A stretch of 33,454 bases of DNA from Candidatus Levyibacteriota bacterium (GCA_003173995.1 PRDT01000015.1:1-33454); one strand, 5' to 3'. Counted from the first letter of the stretch, positions 7,310 through 15,448 are shown. Notes: generated by a model from the sequence alone, not told the origin. A program made the numbers and translations.

Positions 7310-8989
7310 ATGCTACTGCCCGATAGCCAGCTTAAATCGTTATTGCTCCAATCAAATACCTTGGACGCTCATTCACTAGAAGAGATCCAAAAATTTGCTA
7401 TTAATACACGTATTTCCTTGCAAGAAGCAGCAATTGAAAAGGACGCAATTTCTGATGAAAAATTAGGCCTTCTTATTGCCAATTATCTCAAGGTTCCATT
7501 TGTTACCCTTTCAAAAGTAACTGTCCCTGAAGCACTCTTTAGTATTGTCCCTGAAAGAATTGCAAGAAAATATAAAGTTGTTGCATTTGCTCGAGATAAT
7601 GAAGGGATCAAGCTTGCAATGGCAGATCCAACTAATAAAGAGCTCCAGCAGATGCTTGCAAAAAAAACACTTCAGAAAATAACTGCATATTTGGCAACAG
7701 AACGAGATATTGAGAATACTCTGCAGCTTTATAGAAAAGATCTGCAACAAACCTTCGATGCACTCTTGCAGGAGGCAATTGGTAATACAACAGGATCAGA
7801 TGATGCACCAATTGCAAAAATTGTTGACTTGCTTTTGACGTATGCATATCGAGATAAAGCCTCTGATGTGCATATAGAGCCAGAAGAAAAAGATTCACTT
7901 GTAAGATTTCGTATTGATGGTATTTTGCATGACGTATTGTATTTAGATAAAAAATTACATGACCGGGTGTTGACTCGTATCAAAGTCTTATCACGACTTC
8001 GAACTGATGAACATTTGAGCGCACAAGACGGAAAAATGCGTATGGAAGTTGACGATGATTTGCTTGATCTTCGTGTCTCTATTATTCCGATTGCTGAGGG
8101 AGAAAAAGTAGTCTTGAGACTTCTTGCTTCAAAATTCAGACAATTCTCACTTGTCGACTTGGGAATGAACGAGCGGGATTTACAAAAAGTGAATAGTGCC
8201 ATTAACAAATCTTATGGCATGATCCTCTCAACAGGCCCTACGGGTAGCGGTAAAACTACCAGTATATATGCAATTTTGAAAATTCTTAATACTCGCGAAA
8301 AAAATATCACAACGATTGAAGATCCAGTTGAATATCGTATTAAAGGGGTTAACCAAATCCAGGTAAATGTAAAAACCAATCTCACCTTTGCAAGTGGACT
8401 ACGAAGTATTCTAAGACAAGATCCAAATGTTATTTTCGTTGGAGAAATCCGAGATAGTGAGACAGCTGGTATTGCGGTTAATGCTGCACTCACCGGGCAC
8501 TTGGTGGTATCAACACTTCACACCAATGATGCAGCAACAGCACTTCCCCGTCTTATTGATATGAAGATAGAGCCATTTCTTGTTGCCTCAACTGTTAATG
8601 TCATCATCGCGCAAAGACTTGTCAGACAAATTTGTGAGGCTTGTAAAGCTCCTCGAACAATTAAAAGAATTGATCTGATCCAAAATATTCCTGAAGAAAC
8701 TGTTACCAAAAGAATGGGACATACAGAAATAATTAATGTCTTCCAAGGACAAGGTTGTAAAGTCTGTCACTTCACTGGCTACGCAGGACGTATTGGAGTC
8801 TTTGAAGTAATTGAGCTCACGCCAACAATTCGAAAGCTTATCAGTGAAAAAGCAGATTCAGATGCTATTGCAGTAGAAGCAGAAAAGGAAGGAACCACCT
8901 TCATGCTAGATGATGGACTTGAGAAAGTGAAAAAAGGTATGACAACAATTGAAGAAGTCCTGCGTGTCACAAAAGTGGAGTCTTTATAA
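7310..8989 (+). CDS. pilB: Type IV pilus assembly ATPase PilB/GspE
   Basis: 559 residues from ATG 7310. It is the hexameric cytoplasmic motor that drives pilin polymerisation. Visible parts: an N-terminal MshEN-like domain (about 1-150), the N2 domain, Walker A GPTGSGKT (309-316), the Asp box IEDPVEY (336-342), Walker B region VIFVGEIRD (374-382), the His box GHLVVSTLHTND, and two CxxC pairs (442/445 and 483/486) forming the zinc site of extension ATPases. That zinc site and the full length favour PilB over the retraction ATPase PilT. The frame is open upstream to 7193, but only ATG 7310 has an SD-like AAAAGAG and fits the family's length. The stop overlaps the pilC ATG by one base. Confidence 0.93.
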   Translation: MLLPDSQLKSLLLQSNTLDAHSLEEIQKFAINTRISLQEAAIEKDAISDEKLGLLIANYLKVPFVTLSKVTVPEALFSIVPERIARKYKVVAFARDNEGIKLAMADPTNKELQQMLAKKTLQKITAYLATERDIENTLQLYRKDLQQTFDALLQEAIGNTTGSDDAPIAKIVDLLLTYAYRDKASDVHIEPEEKDSLVRFRIDGILHDVLYLDKKLHDRVLTRIKVLSRLRTDEHLSAQDGKMRMEVDDDLLDLRVSIIPIAEGEKVVLRLLASKFRQFSLVDLGMNERDLQKVNSAINKSYGMILSTGPTGSGKTTSIYAILKILNTREKNITTIEDPVEYRIKGVNQIQVNVKTNLTFASGLRSILRQDPNVIFVGEIRDSETAGIAVNAALTGHLVVSTLHTNDAATALPRLIDMKIEPFLVASTVNVIIAQRLVRQICEACKAPRTIKRIDLIQNIPEETVTKRMGHTEIINVFQGQGCKVCHFTGYAGRIGVFEVIELTPTIRKLISEKADSDAIAVEAEKEGTTFMLDDGLEKVKKGMTTIEEVLRVTKVESL

Positions 8990-10041
8990 TGATTACGAAA
9001 AAAATTACTATTTCAAATAATGATAAGCTCAGTCTGGTGAGCAATCTCTCCACCATGCTCTCAGCAGGTATTCCTATTTTAGAAACTGTTGATTCACTTC
9101 AAGAAGATGCCAAGGGTAATGTCAAAAAAATTCTTGATGAACTTTCAGAGGATCTTATTCAAGGAAGACATATGTATTCAACGTTTGAGAAATTTCCGTA
9201 CGTGTTTGATAAAGTCACGGTCAATATTGTGAAAGCCTCAGAAGAAGCAGGAACGCTTGAAACAACATTAAAGGACATGAAAGACCAAATAAAAAAAGGT
9301 ATGGAGTTTAATGACAAAATTAAAAGTGCTCTTACCTATCCAATATTTATTGGATTTGTCTTTATTGCTGTTATGTTACTAATCCTTGTCGTTGTAGTGC
9401 CAAAAATTTCAACTGTTTTTTCACGTCTGACAGTGACACTACCTCTTCCAACAAAAATACTTATTTTTGCTTCAGATTTAGTTGTCAAACAACCACTTCC
9501 AACATTTAGTGGTATTGCTATTGTTGTCGGAGGAATTGTACTCCTTTACCGCTCACAAAAAAGACTTTTCTTGAGATTTATTTTCCTTTTGCCGCTTGTT
9601 ACCAAATTGGTTCAGCAAATTGATCTGACACGATTTTCAAGAAGTATGTACCTTCTCTTAAGCTCAGGTATTACTATTACATCCGCACTTGAACTCGCTC
9701 AAGAAGTCGTTGTTAAGCCAGAAATTGCAGCTGCCATCAGTCACTCAAAAGAGATGATATTGGCAGGACGCAACTTATCGGAAGGATTTAAGGATAGAAA
9801 AAATGTTTTCCCTGGCGTCATTATAAAAATTATTGAAGCAGGAGAACGAACCGGAACACTTGATAAATCAATGCAAGATATTTCCGAGCATTTGGACTAC
9901 GAGGTTAATAATACGTTAAAAACATTAACAACAGTACTTGAGCCTCTGATGTTGGTAGTTGTTGGCGTGATGGTAGGTGGCATGATGCTTGCAATTATCG
10001 CTCCTATTTATAGTCTTATTGGATCCGTTGGAAATAGATAA
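8989..10041 (+). CDS. pilC: Type IV pilus inner-membrane platform protein PilC/GspF
   Basis: 350 residues, slightly shorter than the usual 400. Two GspF cytoplasmic domains (about 10-115 and 205-320) are each followed by membrane helices, with another hydrophobic pair at about 120-180 and a final one near 315-345. Motifs include LSTMLSAGIPILETVDSL in the first repeat and SMYLLLSSGITITSALELA in the second, along with the typical EEAGTLETTL and EAGERTGTLDKS signatures. It sits in the membrane and couples the PilB motor to pilin extraction. Its ATG overlaps the pilB stop by one base, with GGAG nine bases upstream. Confidence 0.92.
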   Translation: MITKKITISNNDKLSLVSNLSTMLSAGIPILETVDSLQEDAKGNVKKILDELSEDLIQGRHMYSTFEKFPYVFDKVTVNIVKASEEAGTLETTLKDMKDQIKKGMEFNDKIKSALTYPIFIGFVFIAVMLLILVVVVPKISTVFSRLTVTLPLPTKILIFASDLVVKQPLPTFSGIAIVVGGIVLLYRSQKRLFLRFIFLLPLVTKLVQQIDLTRFSRSMYLLLSSGITITSALELAQEVVVKPEIAAAISHSKEMILAGRNLSEGFKDRKNVFPGVIIKIIEAGERTGTLDKSMQDISEHLDYEVNNTLKTLTTVLEPLMLVVVGVMVGGMMLAIIAPIYSLIGSVGNR

Positions 10042-10043
10042 GT

Positions 10044-10538
10044 ATGGGAAAATATATACTTCGTGAGCAAAAGGGATATACATATCTTGAAGTCATTTTG
10101 GTCATGGCAGTGATGACTATTCTTTTGGGATTTATCACTATTAATTTATTAAATGCACATAAGTCTACTTCACAAAGTACTTCTATCACAGCCATTGCAT
10201 CAGACCTTCGCAATCAACAATTTAATGCAATGGTCGGAAGTACTGAAGGTCGAACAACTTCAGATAGTTACGGCCTATATATTACTCCAACCTCATATGT
10301 ACTTTTTCATGGCACAGCCTATTCTCCATCTGATACTTCCAATCTTACAGTCAATATCCAAAATGGCTTCCAACTTACTACAACACTTTCTAATTCCCTT
10401 ATTATTTTTTCTCATGGGAGTGGTGAGGTTAAAAATTATAATGCCAATAACAACACCATTACGCTTACTGATACGACAAATAATACCCAAAAAACACTCC
10501 GTATTAATCAATATGGTGTGGTTACACAAGTAAATTAA
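10044..10538 (+). CDS. Minor prepilin / GspH-like pseudopilin
   Basis: 164 residues with a class III prepilin N-terminus: a short positive leader, cleavage expected after Gly11, then YTYLE with Glu16 at mature position +5, and a hydrophobic helix of about 20 residues. The rest is a polar, Ser/Thr/Asn-rich beta domain of the GspH/FimT kind (LRNQQFNAMVGSTEGRTTS followed by short strands). It would be processed by the prepilin peptidase, which is not in the window, and join the pilus tip complex. It starts 2 bases after the pilC stop. Confidence 0.85.
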   Translation: MGKYILREQKGYTYLEVILVMAVMTILLGFITINLLNAHKSTSQSTSITAIASDLRNQQFNAMVGSTEGRTTSDSYGLYITPTSYVLFHGTAYSPSDTSNLTVNIQNGFQLTTTLSNSLIIFSHGSGEVKNYNANNNTITLTDTTNNTQKTLRINQYGVVTQVN

Positions 10539-10539
10539 T

Positions 10540-12459
10540 ATGAAAATTTTCTCATCACGCGGACAATCACTTGTTGAACTCTTAGTCACTATTGGTATTG
10601 CTGCAATACTTGTTCCAGCGTTATTTTCTGGATTTATGACTTCTCGCTCAGGAAAAGCACAACTTGAACAACGCATTGATGCTACTTCTATTCTTAAGCA
10701 AGCTGTTGAGGCAGTACGAGTCACACGGGAAAATTCATGGTCAAATGTCGCGACAAATGGTACATATCATCCAGTGATAAATGGCACAACGTGGTCCTTA
10801 GCAACAGGAAGTGCCACAACAAATGGCTATACAACCCAAGTAGTGGTTGGTGATGTATATAGAAATAATGGAGCTATTGTTTCAAATGGTGGGACATTAG
10901 ATACTTCAACCAAAAAGGTGACTATCAGTGTTAGTTGGGGAACTCCACTACCAACAGCAGTAAGTTCGACACTTTATTTTGCTCGGTATGTTAATACAAC
11001 TTATACCGAGACTTCACTTGCTGATTTTAATGATGCAAATGCAAGTAAAAGTGGTGTGACTGTTACGAATGTCTCAGGAGGAGAAGTTGTTTTGGGCGCA
11101 GGGGGAGGAGGAGATTGGTGTGCTCCCAATCTTTCCATTGCATCATATGATTTGCCCGGTCAAGGAATTACAACTTCTATCAGCGCCATTCAAGGACATG
11201 CATATACGACAACAGGCTATAACGCGTCTGGGAATTCTATGGATAGTGTCAATATTAGTAATACCAAACCTCCCGTTGCAAGTAATGGTGGTTCGTATAA
11301 CAATTTTAAAACCTATGGTATCTTTGCAGATACATCATATGTATATCTCACTTCCAATCACCCTGGTCTTACTGTTGATATTGTCCAAGTCACTAGCTCA
11401 CCATATACGCAAGTTGGCACTTTTAATGCTTCCGGTGGAGGAAATGGACAAAGTGTCTATGTCTCAGGAACTACTGGGTATGTCACAGCAGGAAGTTATT
11501 TATATGCATTTGATCTGACAAGTAAGAATGGGGCTCGTACACAACTTGGCAGAATTGCCCTTGCAGGGACAGGAAATAAAGTTATTGTGGTTGGATCGTA
11601 TGCCTATGTTGTAACCTCAAGTACCACAACGCAACTGCAAATTATTAATGTATCAAATCCAGCCAGTATGAGTATTGTGTCAAATATTAATGTCAATAAT
11701 AACCAAGGTGGCGTTGATGTTTTTGTTAATACCAGTGGCACGTTTGCCTATTTAGTAACAACCTATACATCTGGCAGTCCAGACTTTTTTATTATTGATG
11801 TTTCAAATAAAGCAAGTCCTGTCCTCAAGGGTACATACAGTACGAATGGTATGACACCAAAAGGAGTTACTGTTGTCCCAGGCAATCGAGCAATTATTGT
11901 TGGCTCTGGAGGTGAGCAATATCAAGTCTTGAATATTACTTCTGTCACCTCACCAACTCGTTGTGGAGGACTTACCAATCCGGATAGCTCAACAAGTATC
12001 AATGCCATTGCCTCAGTTCTTGAAAATGATGGGGATGCCTATTCATATATTTTGACTGATAATGCAAGTCAAGAGCTGCAAATTATCGAAGGAGGTCCAG
12101 GTGGTCAATATGCAGCATCTGGCACTTTTACCTCTCGCCCATTTAATGTAGGAAGTGAAGTGAGCTTTAATAGATTTAACACTACTTTTACTCAACCAGC
12201 CCAAACAACAATTCAATTCCAGGTGGCAGTAGAACATGCCAATAATGGGAGCTGTACAACAGGAGTTAATTATTCATTTGTTGGACCAGACGGGACAGCG
12301 AATACGAAATTTACCACTGGCTCTATGTTGCCATTAAGTAATGATGGGACTGGATATGAAAACCCCGGACAATGTCTCAAATATAAAGCTTTTCTCAATT
12401 CAACCGATACAACCCAAACACCAGAATTGGATGATATTACATTCAATTATTCATTATGA
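10540..12459 (+). CDS. Giant prepilin carrying a beta-propeller (LVIVD-like) and a C-terminal beta-sandwich
   Basis: 639 residues, several times the length of a normal minor pilin. The N-terminus is a prepilin signal: Gly8 then QSLVE with Glu13 at +5 and a hydrophobic helix to about residue 30. A pilin-like beta region runs to about 190, then a Gly-rich AGGGGDW hinge. Residues of about 200-520 form repeated blades with sequences such as LQIINVSNPASMS and FFIIDVSNKASPV, typical of LVIVD-type propellers. The last 110 residues resemble a jelly-roll adhesion domain ending in TPELDDITFNY. Four Cys (WCAP, TRCG, GSCT, GQCL) could form disulfides. It probably sits at the pilus tip as a binding module; the ligand is unknown. 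It overlaps the next gene by 4 bases. Confidence 0.82.
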   Translation: MKIFSSRGQSLVELLVTIGIAAILVPALFSGFMTSRSGKAQLEQRIDATSILKQAVEAVRVTRENSWSNVATNGTYHPVINGTTWSLATGSATTNGYTTQVVVGDVYRNNGAIVSNGGTLDTSTKKVTISVSWGTPLPTAVSSTLYFARYVNTTYTETSLADFNDANASKSGVTVTNVSGGEVVLGAGGGGDWCAPNLSIASYDLPGQGITTSISAIQGHAYTTTGYNASGNSMDSVNISNTKPPVASNGGSYNNFKTYGIFADTSYVYLTSNHPGLTVDIVQVTSSPYTQVGTFNASGGGNGQSVYVSGTTGYVTAGSYLYAFDLTSKNGARTQLGRIALAGTGNKVIVVGSYAYVVTSSTTTQLQIINVSNPASMSIVSNINVNNNQGGVDVFVNTSGTFAYLVTTYTSGSPDFFIIDVSNKASPVLKGTYSTNGMTPKGVTVVPGNRAIIVGSGGEQYQVLNITSVTSPTRCGGLTNPDSSTSINAIASVLENDGDAYSYILTDNASQELQIIEGGPGGQYAASGTFTSRPFNVGSEVSFNRFNTTFTQPAQTTIQFQVAVEHANNGSCTTGVNYSFVGPDGTANTKFTTGSMLPLSNDGTGYENPGQCLKYKAFLNSTDTTQTPELDDITFNYSL

Positions 12460-12962
12460 AAATTTTTGTTAAACGCACAATTTTATCTAAAGGCACCACA
12501 ATGGTGGAGATGCTTCTTTATATGGGCATCTTCTTGTTGTTACTCGGCACAATGATGCAACTTTTTTCATCCATCCTTGATGTCCGGCTTGAGTCAGATG
12601 CTACCTCGAGTGTGACACAAGATGGACGTTATATACTTGCTCGTTTTACCTATGACCTACAAAATGCACAAAGCATTGCTACTCCCGCTTCAGCAGGAGG
12701 AACTGCTCCAACGATGCAATTTGTCACGAGCGGCATAACATATACGTATTCGTTAGTAAGCGGTAATTTACAAGTAAGTGATGGCACAAATACTAATATT
12801 CTTAATAGCTATGATACGTCTGTAAGTAATGTTTCTTTCCAAAGACTTGGAAATACCAATGGGAAAAATACTGTTACCATATCATTTACACTCACCAGTG
12901 CAACAAAAAGAGTTAAGGGGTTTGAAGTGAAAACTTTCCAAGAGACAGCAGGACTGAGATAG
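12456..12962 (+). CDS. Minor prepilin, PilW/GspJ-like
   Basis: 168 residues. The N-terminal leader ends at Gly13, followed by TTMVE with Glu18 at mature +5 and a hydrophobic helix (EMLLYMGIFLLLLGTMMQLF). After the helix comes the typical GspJ/PilW feature of a stretch with an aromatic-rich block, DGRYILARFTYDLQNAQSI, then a beta domain. ATGA overlap with the giant prepilin suggests coupled translation and matched amounts. Role in the tip initiation complex is inferred from family and position. Confidence 0.82.
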   Translation: MKIFVKRTILSKGTTMVEMLLYMGIFLLLLGTMMQLFSSILDVRLESDATSSVTQDGRYILARFTYDLQNAQSIATPASAGGTAPTMQFVTSGITYTYSLVSGNLQVSDGTNTNILNSYDTSVSNVSFQRLGNTNGKNTVTISFTLTSATKRVKGFEVKTFQETAGLR

Positions 12963-12963
12963 T

Positions 12964-13356
12964 ATGAAGAAAATTATTTTTCAACAAAAAGGCCAAGCAC
13001 TCGTAACACTTCTTTTCTTTATGGTTATTGCTGTTACTATTACATCAGCAGCAGTAGTCTTGATTGCTACTAATTCGCTTGCTGCAAGTAGATTTGAGCA
13101 AGGAACAGATGCTCTAGATATCGCAGAAAGTGGTGTAGAAAATGCACTACTTCGCTTAGATCGTGACCCTTCTTATACTGGAGAGACACTCAATGTGGGT
13201 ACAGGGACAGTAACCATTTCAGTGAGTCTTGGTAATCCAACTATTATTACCGCGACAGGATCTGCCAATCAAAATAATGCAACACGAACTATTCAAGTAA
13301 ATACTGTGTATAATAATGGTGCCCTAACTGTTACATCCTGGAAGGAGCTTTACTAA
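12964..13356 (+). CDS. Minor prepilin, PilX/GspK-like, lacking Glu at +5
   Basis: 130 residues. It has a positive leader, Gly10 as probable cleavage residue, then QALVT and a hydrophobic helix. The position that is Glu5 in most pilins is Thr15 here, as in GspK-type tip subunits, which also lack Glu5. After the helix comes the block DALDIAESGVENALLRLDRDP, closely matching PilX-type proteins (repeated A-x-x-G-x-E-x-A pattern), then a short beta region. It starts one base after the preceding stop codon and its stop shares a base with the next ATG. The PilX/GspK assignment is good; the exact role is inference. Confidence 0.78.
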   Translation: MKKIIFQQKGQALVTLLFFMVIAVTITSAAVVLIATNSLAASRFEQGTDALDIAESGVENALLRLDRDPSYTGETLNVGTGTVTISVSLGNPTIITATGSANQNNATRTIQVNTVYNNGALTVTSWKELY

Positions 13357-14165
13357 TGGCAAGACAAACATATCTGCTCTATGTTGAACCAGCTCGTCTG
13401 TTTTTTTACGCAGGTGCTACTGGAGCAGTGTTACAAGTACCAATTCCATGGGAAATCATGCATGACATGGAGATAACTGACAAAGAAAAATTGGCAGTCC
13501 TTCTTCAAACCTTTCTGAAAAATAATTCTATTGTTCCAGGCTCGGTAGTCATTGGTCTTTCACCACAAGTCACATTTGAAGGGACTATCTCTCCCCAACT
13601 GACAGCTGAGCAGCAAAAAGAGCAACTAGCACGTTTCTTGGATACAGTACCTTTTCAAAATGTCGCTTCCCAACTGGGAAAATTAGACAACGCTAATAAA
13701 GTCATTGCAGCAAATAAAGAAATGATCGATACCCTCAGGCACATTTTTGAAAAGCTAAAATTTTCTGTCTCTCATGCAATACCAGTGAGTGCTTTACAAG
13801 TAATGGCACCAGAACTGCAGACAAATTTAGATATGGGAACTATTTTGAGTAAAGCGGATCTCGCCCATCAATACAATTTAATTTCTCAATCTCCTGCTCC
13901 GGCACAGCAAAGTCCAAATGCACCCAAAACACCCCCTCCACCGATCATGAAAAATAAGCAGACACTGACGTTAATCGCAGTCTTTGGCGTATTAATGATT
14001 GTACTCGTCATTATGGTATTTACTGTACTTATCCCACAAAGCCAACCTGTAAAGAAGCCACCGCTCAGTGCACTCCCTGCTGTCCCTACTCCAACTCCAA
14101 TTAGTATTGCAAGTCAATCCGCCCAACTCAAGCCAGTAGTTACCTCAACAGTAGTTCCTCATTAA
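13356..14165 (+). CDS. Single-pass membrane protein in the PilM/N/O position of the pilus locus
   Basis: 269 residues, not a recognised family as a whole. Residues 1-170 form a cytoplasmic alpha/beta domain (LLYVEPARLFFYAG, VPGSVVIGLSPQVTFEG, SHAIPVSALQVMAPEL) reminiscent of a shortened PilM/GspL actin-like fold. A Pro-rich linker (178-197) leads to one membrane helix (about 202-227) and a Pro/Thr/Ser-rich outer tail. This order, cytoplasmic domain then helix, resembles GspL, or PilM fused to the helix of PilN. An AAGGAG site lies upstream of its ATG, which overlaps the preceding stop by one base. It ends the first pilus operon. Function is inferred from layout only. Confidence 0.65.
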   Translation: MARQTYLLYVEPARLFFYAGATGAVLQVPIPWEIMHDMEITDKEKLAVLLQTFLKNNSIVPGSVVIGLSPQVTFEGTISPQLTAEQQKEQLARFLDTVPFQNVASQLGKLDNANKVIAANKEMIDTLRHIFEKLKFSVSHAIPVSALQVMAPELQTNLDMGTILSKADLAHQYNLISQSPAPAQQSPNAPKTPPPPIMKNKQTLTLIAVFGVLMIVLVIMVFTVLIPQSQPVKKPPLSALPAVPTPTPISIASQSAQLKPVVTSTVVPH

Positions 14166-14212
14166 TAAACTCTTCTTAAAGTCATTTTGAACGTATAAGA
14201 AGTAGTTCTATA

Positions 14213-14242
14213 TTGAGAGAAATTAAATAAAGTGCGTATCTT
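14213..14242 (+). promoter_or_regulatory. Candidate promoter for a leader or small RNA
   Basis: TTGAGA (14213-14218) and TATCTT (14237-14242) are 18 bases apart. The predicted start near 14249 falls at the first hairpin. No coding frame follows until the pilin gene, so a transcript from here would be non-coding or a long pilin leader. Confidence 0.3.
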
Positions 14243-14244
14243 CT

Positions 14245-14365
14245 CTCTTTGCATGAAACAAAGAGCGTTAAGCTTTTCTAAATTAATGAGTCAGGGGGAT
14301 TCTCTACACACTTGTTAGAGAGGGGGTGAAATCACTCGACGAATTAACGAGGAAAAGTAGCTCGA
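14245..14365 (+). ncRNA. Candidate structured RNA upstream of the pilin gene
   Basis: Hairpin 1 pairs CTCTTTG (14245-14251) with CAAAGAG (14259-14265) around a 7-base loop. Hairpin 2 pairs TCTCTA (14301-14306) with TAGAGA (14316-14321) around 9 bases and is flanked by GGGGG on both sides. GAGT (14288-14291) can close around it with ACTC (14334-14337), and CTCG (14335-14338) can pair with CGAG (14348-14351). I could not match it to c-di-GMP, SRP, RNase P, tmRNA or 6S consensus features. No covariation data are available, so this is a candidate only. Confidence 0.3.
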
Positions 14366-14547
14366 CTTTCTTTGCAAAAACTTTTTGGTTCTTTTTGAAA
14401 AAGGAATAGAAAAAGAATTTTTAAAATCTTTTGTCAAAAAATTTTCTAAAAATATCTGGAAAATACTTAGCCATGACACAGAAATTTTTCATTATTAAAA
14501 TTTCGTAAGATTTTTCTACAGGATAATTTTACGCACAAAAATGCTTA

Positions 14548-14577
14548 TTGACAACATATTTTTTTACATGCTAATGT
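14548..14577 (+). promoter_or_regulatory. Strong promoter of the main pilin gene
   Basis: A perfect TTGACA (14548-14553), an 18-base spacer ending in the extended -10 triplet TGC (14569-14571), and TAATGT (14572-14577). A-tracts just upstream could act as an UP element. The predicted leader to ATG 14602 is about 18 bases. Confidence 0.6.
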
Positions 14578-14601
14578 AGATATAGAGTTAATTTAAAAGT
14601 T

Positions 14602-15129
14602 ATGACATCTGCCCGACAAACAATTAAAAATCAACAAGGTTTCACCCTCATCGAACTTCTTGTCGTTATCGGAATTTTAGCAGTTCTCCTTGCAATTACG
14701 CTTATCGCTATTAATCCAGCACGACAATTTGCACAAGCAAATAATACAAAAAGAAATAGTGACATCAATGCAATATTGAATGCGATTGGTCAATATGCTG
14801 CAGACAATCATGGTACATTACCAGCACAATCAACTGCTGGAGGAGCAAAAGCTTTGAATGCAACGAATTGTCCAACAGCTACTCCTTGTGCTATAACTGG
14901 AGTTATTGGAGCAGGAAATGTTGATCTTTGTCCAGATCTAGTTACAAATTATTTAGCAGCTTTACCTTCAGACCCACTCACAAATAATGGCACACCTGTT
15001 CAAACCTGCAATGCTACTTATACAACAGGCTACACTGTATCAGTAAGTGCAACCAACAATAGAGTTACAGTAAATGCTCCAGCAACTGAGATTCCTCCAG
15101 CCACAGCAGCGCTGACAGTAACTCGCTAA
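14602..15129 (+). CDS. Major type IV pilin (PilA/PulG-like)
   Basis: 175 residues with a textbook class III signal: leader ending at Gly13, then FTLIE (Glu18 at +5), and the helix LLVVIGILAVLLAITLIAI. The NPARQFAQANNTKRNSDINAILNAIGQYAADN region is the continuation of the long pilin helix seen in PulG-type pilins. The C-terminal domain holds four Cys (NCP, PCA, LCP, TCN), which could form two disulfides, and a Thr/Ala/Pro-rich tail. Its own strong promoter, separate from the minor pilins, fits a main structural subunit made in excess. Confidence 0.88.
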   Translation: MTSARQTIKNQQGFTLIELLVVIGILAVLLAITLIAINPARQFAQANNTKRNSDINAILNAIGQYAADNHGTLPAQSTAGGAKALNATNCPTATPCAITGVIGAGNVDLCPDLVTNYLAALPSDPLTNNGTPVQTCNATYTTGYTVSVSATNNRVTVNAPATEIPPATAALTVTR

Positions 15130-15139
15130 CTCGATTAAC

Positions 15140-15391
15140 ATGAACGAGAAAAGTGTAAAAGCAATAATTTCCCTCCTGATAGTATTAATTTCTTTTTCTC
15201 TTTTTATGATCTTCTATAATAACCAAGAGAATCTGACTTCCCCATCAGTTTTCCCAATGTTTATGACACTTGCAGTTGTTGCAGCAGGACTTCTCGTCTC
15301 GCTCGTGTACTTAGTTAATAATAGTAAGCACCATGTCGCTAAGTCAGTTGCTAAGAAAGCCTCTAGCCCCTCAAAGAAAAAGAGAAAATAG
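15140..15391 (+). CDS. Small two-helix membrane protein with a lysine-rich tail
   Basis: 83 residues, not recognised. Two hydrophobic segments (about 8-26 and 37-59) are joined by a short polar loop, and the C-terminus (62-83) is Lys/Ser-rich, ending in SSPSKKKRK, which by the positive-inside rule lies in the cytoplasm. It starts 10 bases after the pilin stop and is probably cotranscribed with it. It might support pilin handling or membrane anchoring, but nothing in the sequence proves this. Confidence 0.6.
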   Translation: MNEKSVKAIISLLIVLISFSLFMIFYNNQENLTSPSVFPMFMTLAVVAAGLLVSLVYLVNNSKHHVAKSVAKKASSPSKKKRK

Positions 15392-15402
15392 TTCTTTTTT
15401 CA

Positions 15403-15431
15403 TTGACACCATAACCATTCCCTGATATCGT
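15403..15431 (+). promoter_or_regulatory. Promoter of the second GT39-like gene
   Basis: A perfect TTGACA (15403-15408) lies 17 bases before TATCGT (15426-15431), with TGA (15423-15425) as an extended -10. The predicted leader to ATG 15449 is about 11 bases, containing GAGAG. Confidence 0.6.
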
Positions 15432-15448
15432 TTTTGTAGAGAGAATTT

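Larger units (their letters stand above)
14166..14601. other. 436-base non-coding region ahead of the main pilin gene
   Basis: No gene is visible on either strand. The first half contains a candidate promoter (14213-14242), two clean hairpins (14245-14265 and 14301-14321) and two GGGGG runs flanking the second hairpin. The second half (about 14370-14545) is dominated by A and T tracts with an 8-base inverted repeat (14481-14504), and ends in the strong pilin promoter. It is the only gene-free stretch over 300 bases in the window, which otherwise has very short gaps, so it is likely to do something. Confidence 0.7.

Noticed and set aside
7729..8208. 159-codon open frame on the minus strand opposite pilB
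   Set aside because: Low-complexity Ser/Lys-rich shadow of the pilB reading frame with no recognisable domain. Similar shadows opposite other genes (for example 18555-19073 and 25602-25931) were rejected for the same reason.
11069..11518. 149-codon plus-strand frame inside the propeller pilin gene
   Set aside because: It lies wholly within a well-supported gene in another frame and reads as His/Met/Ile-rich nonsense.
14245..14365. A known riboswitch or housekeeping RNA (c-di-GMP, SRP, RNase P, tmRNA, 6S)
   Set aside because: The GAGGAAAAG stretch briefly suggests RNase P, but no further conserved parts are present, and none of the other consensus features fit.
14481..14504. GAAATTTT...AAAATTTC inverted repeat as a terminator of the minor-pilin operon
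   Set aside because: The stem is all A/T except its end pair, lies more than 300 bases past the last gene and is not followed directly by a T-run. It is more likely a by-product of A/T tracts.
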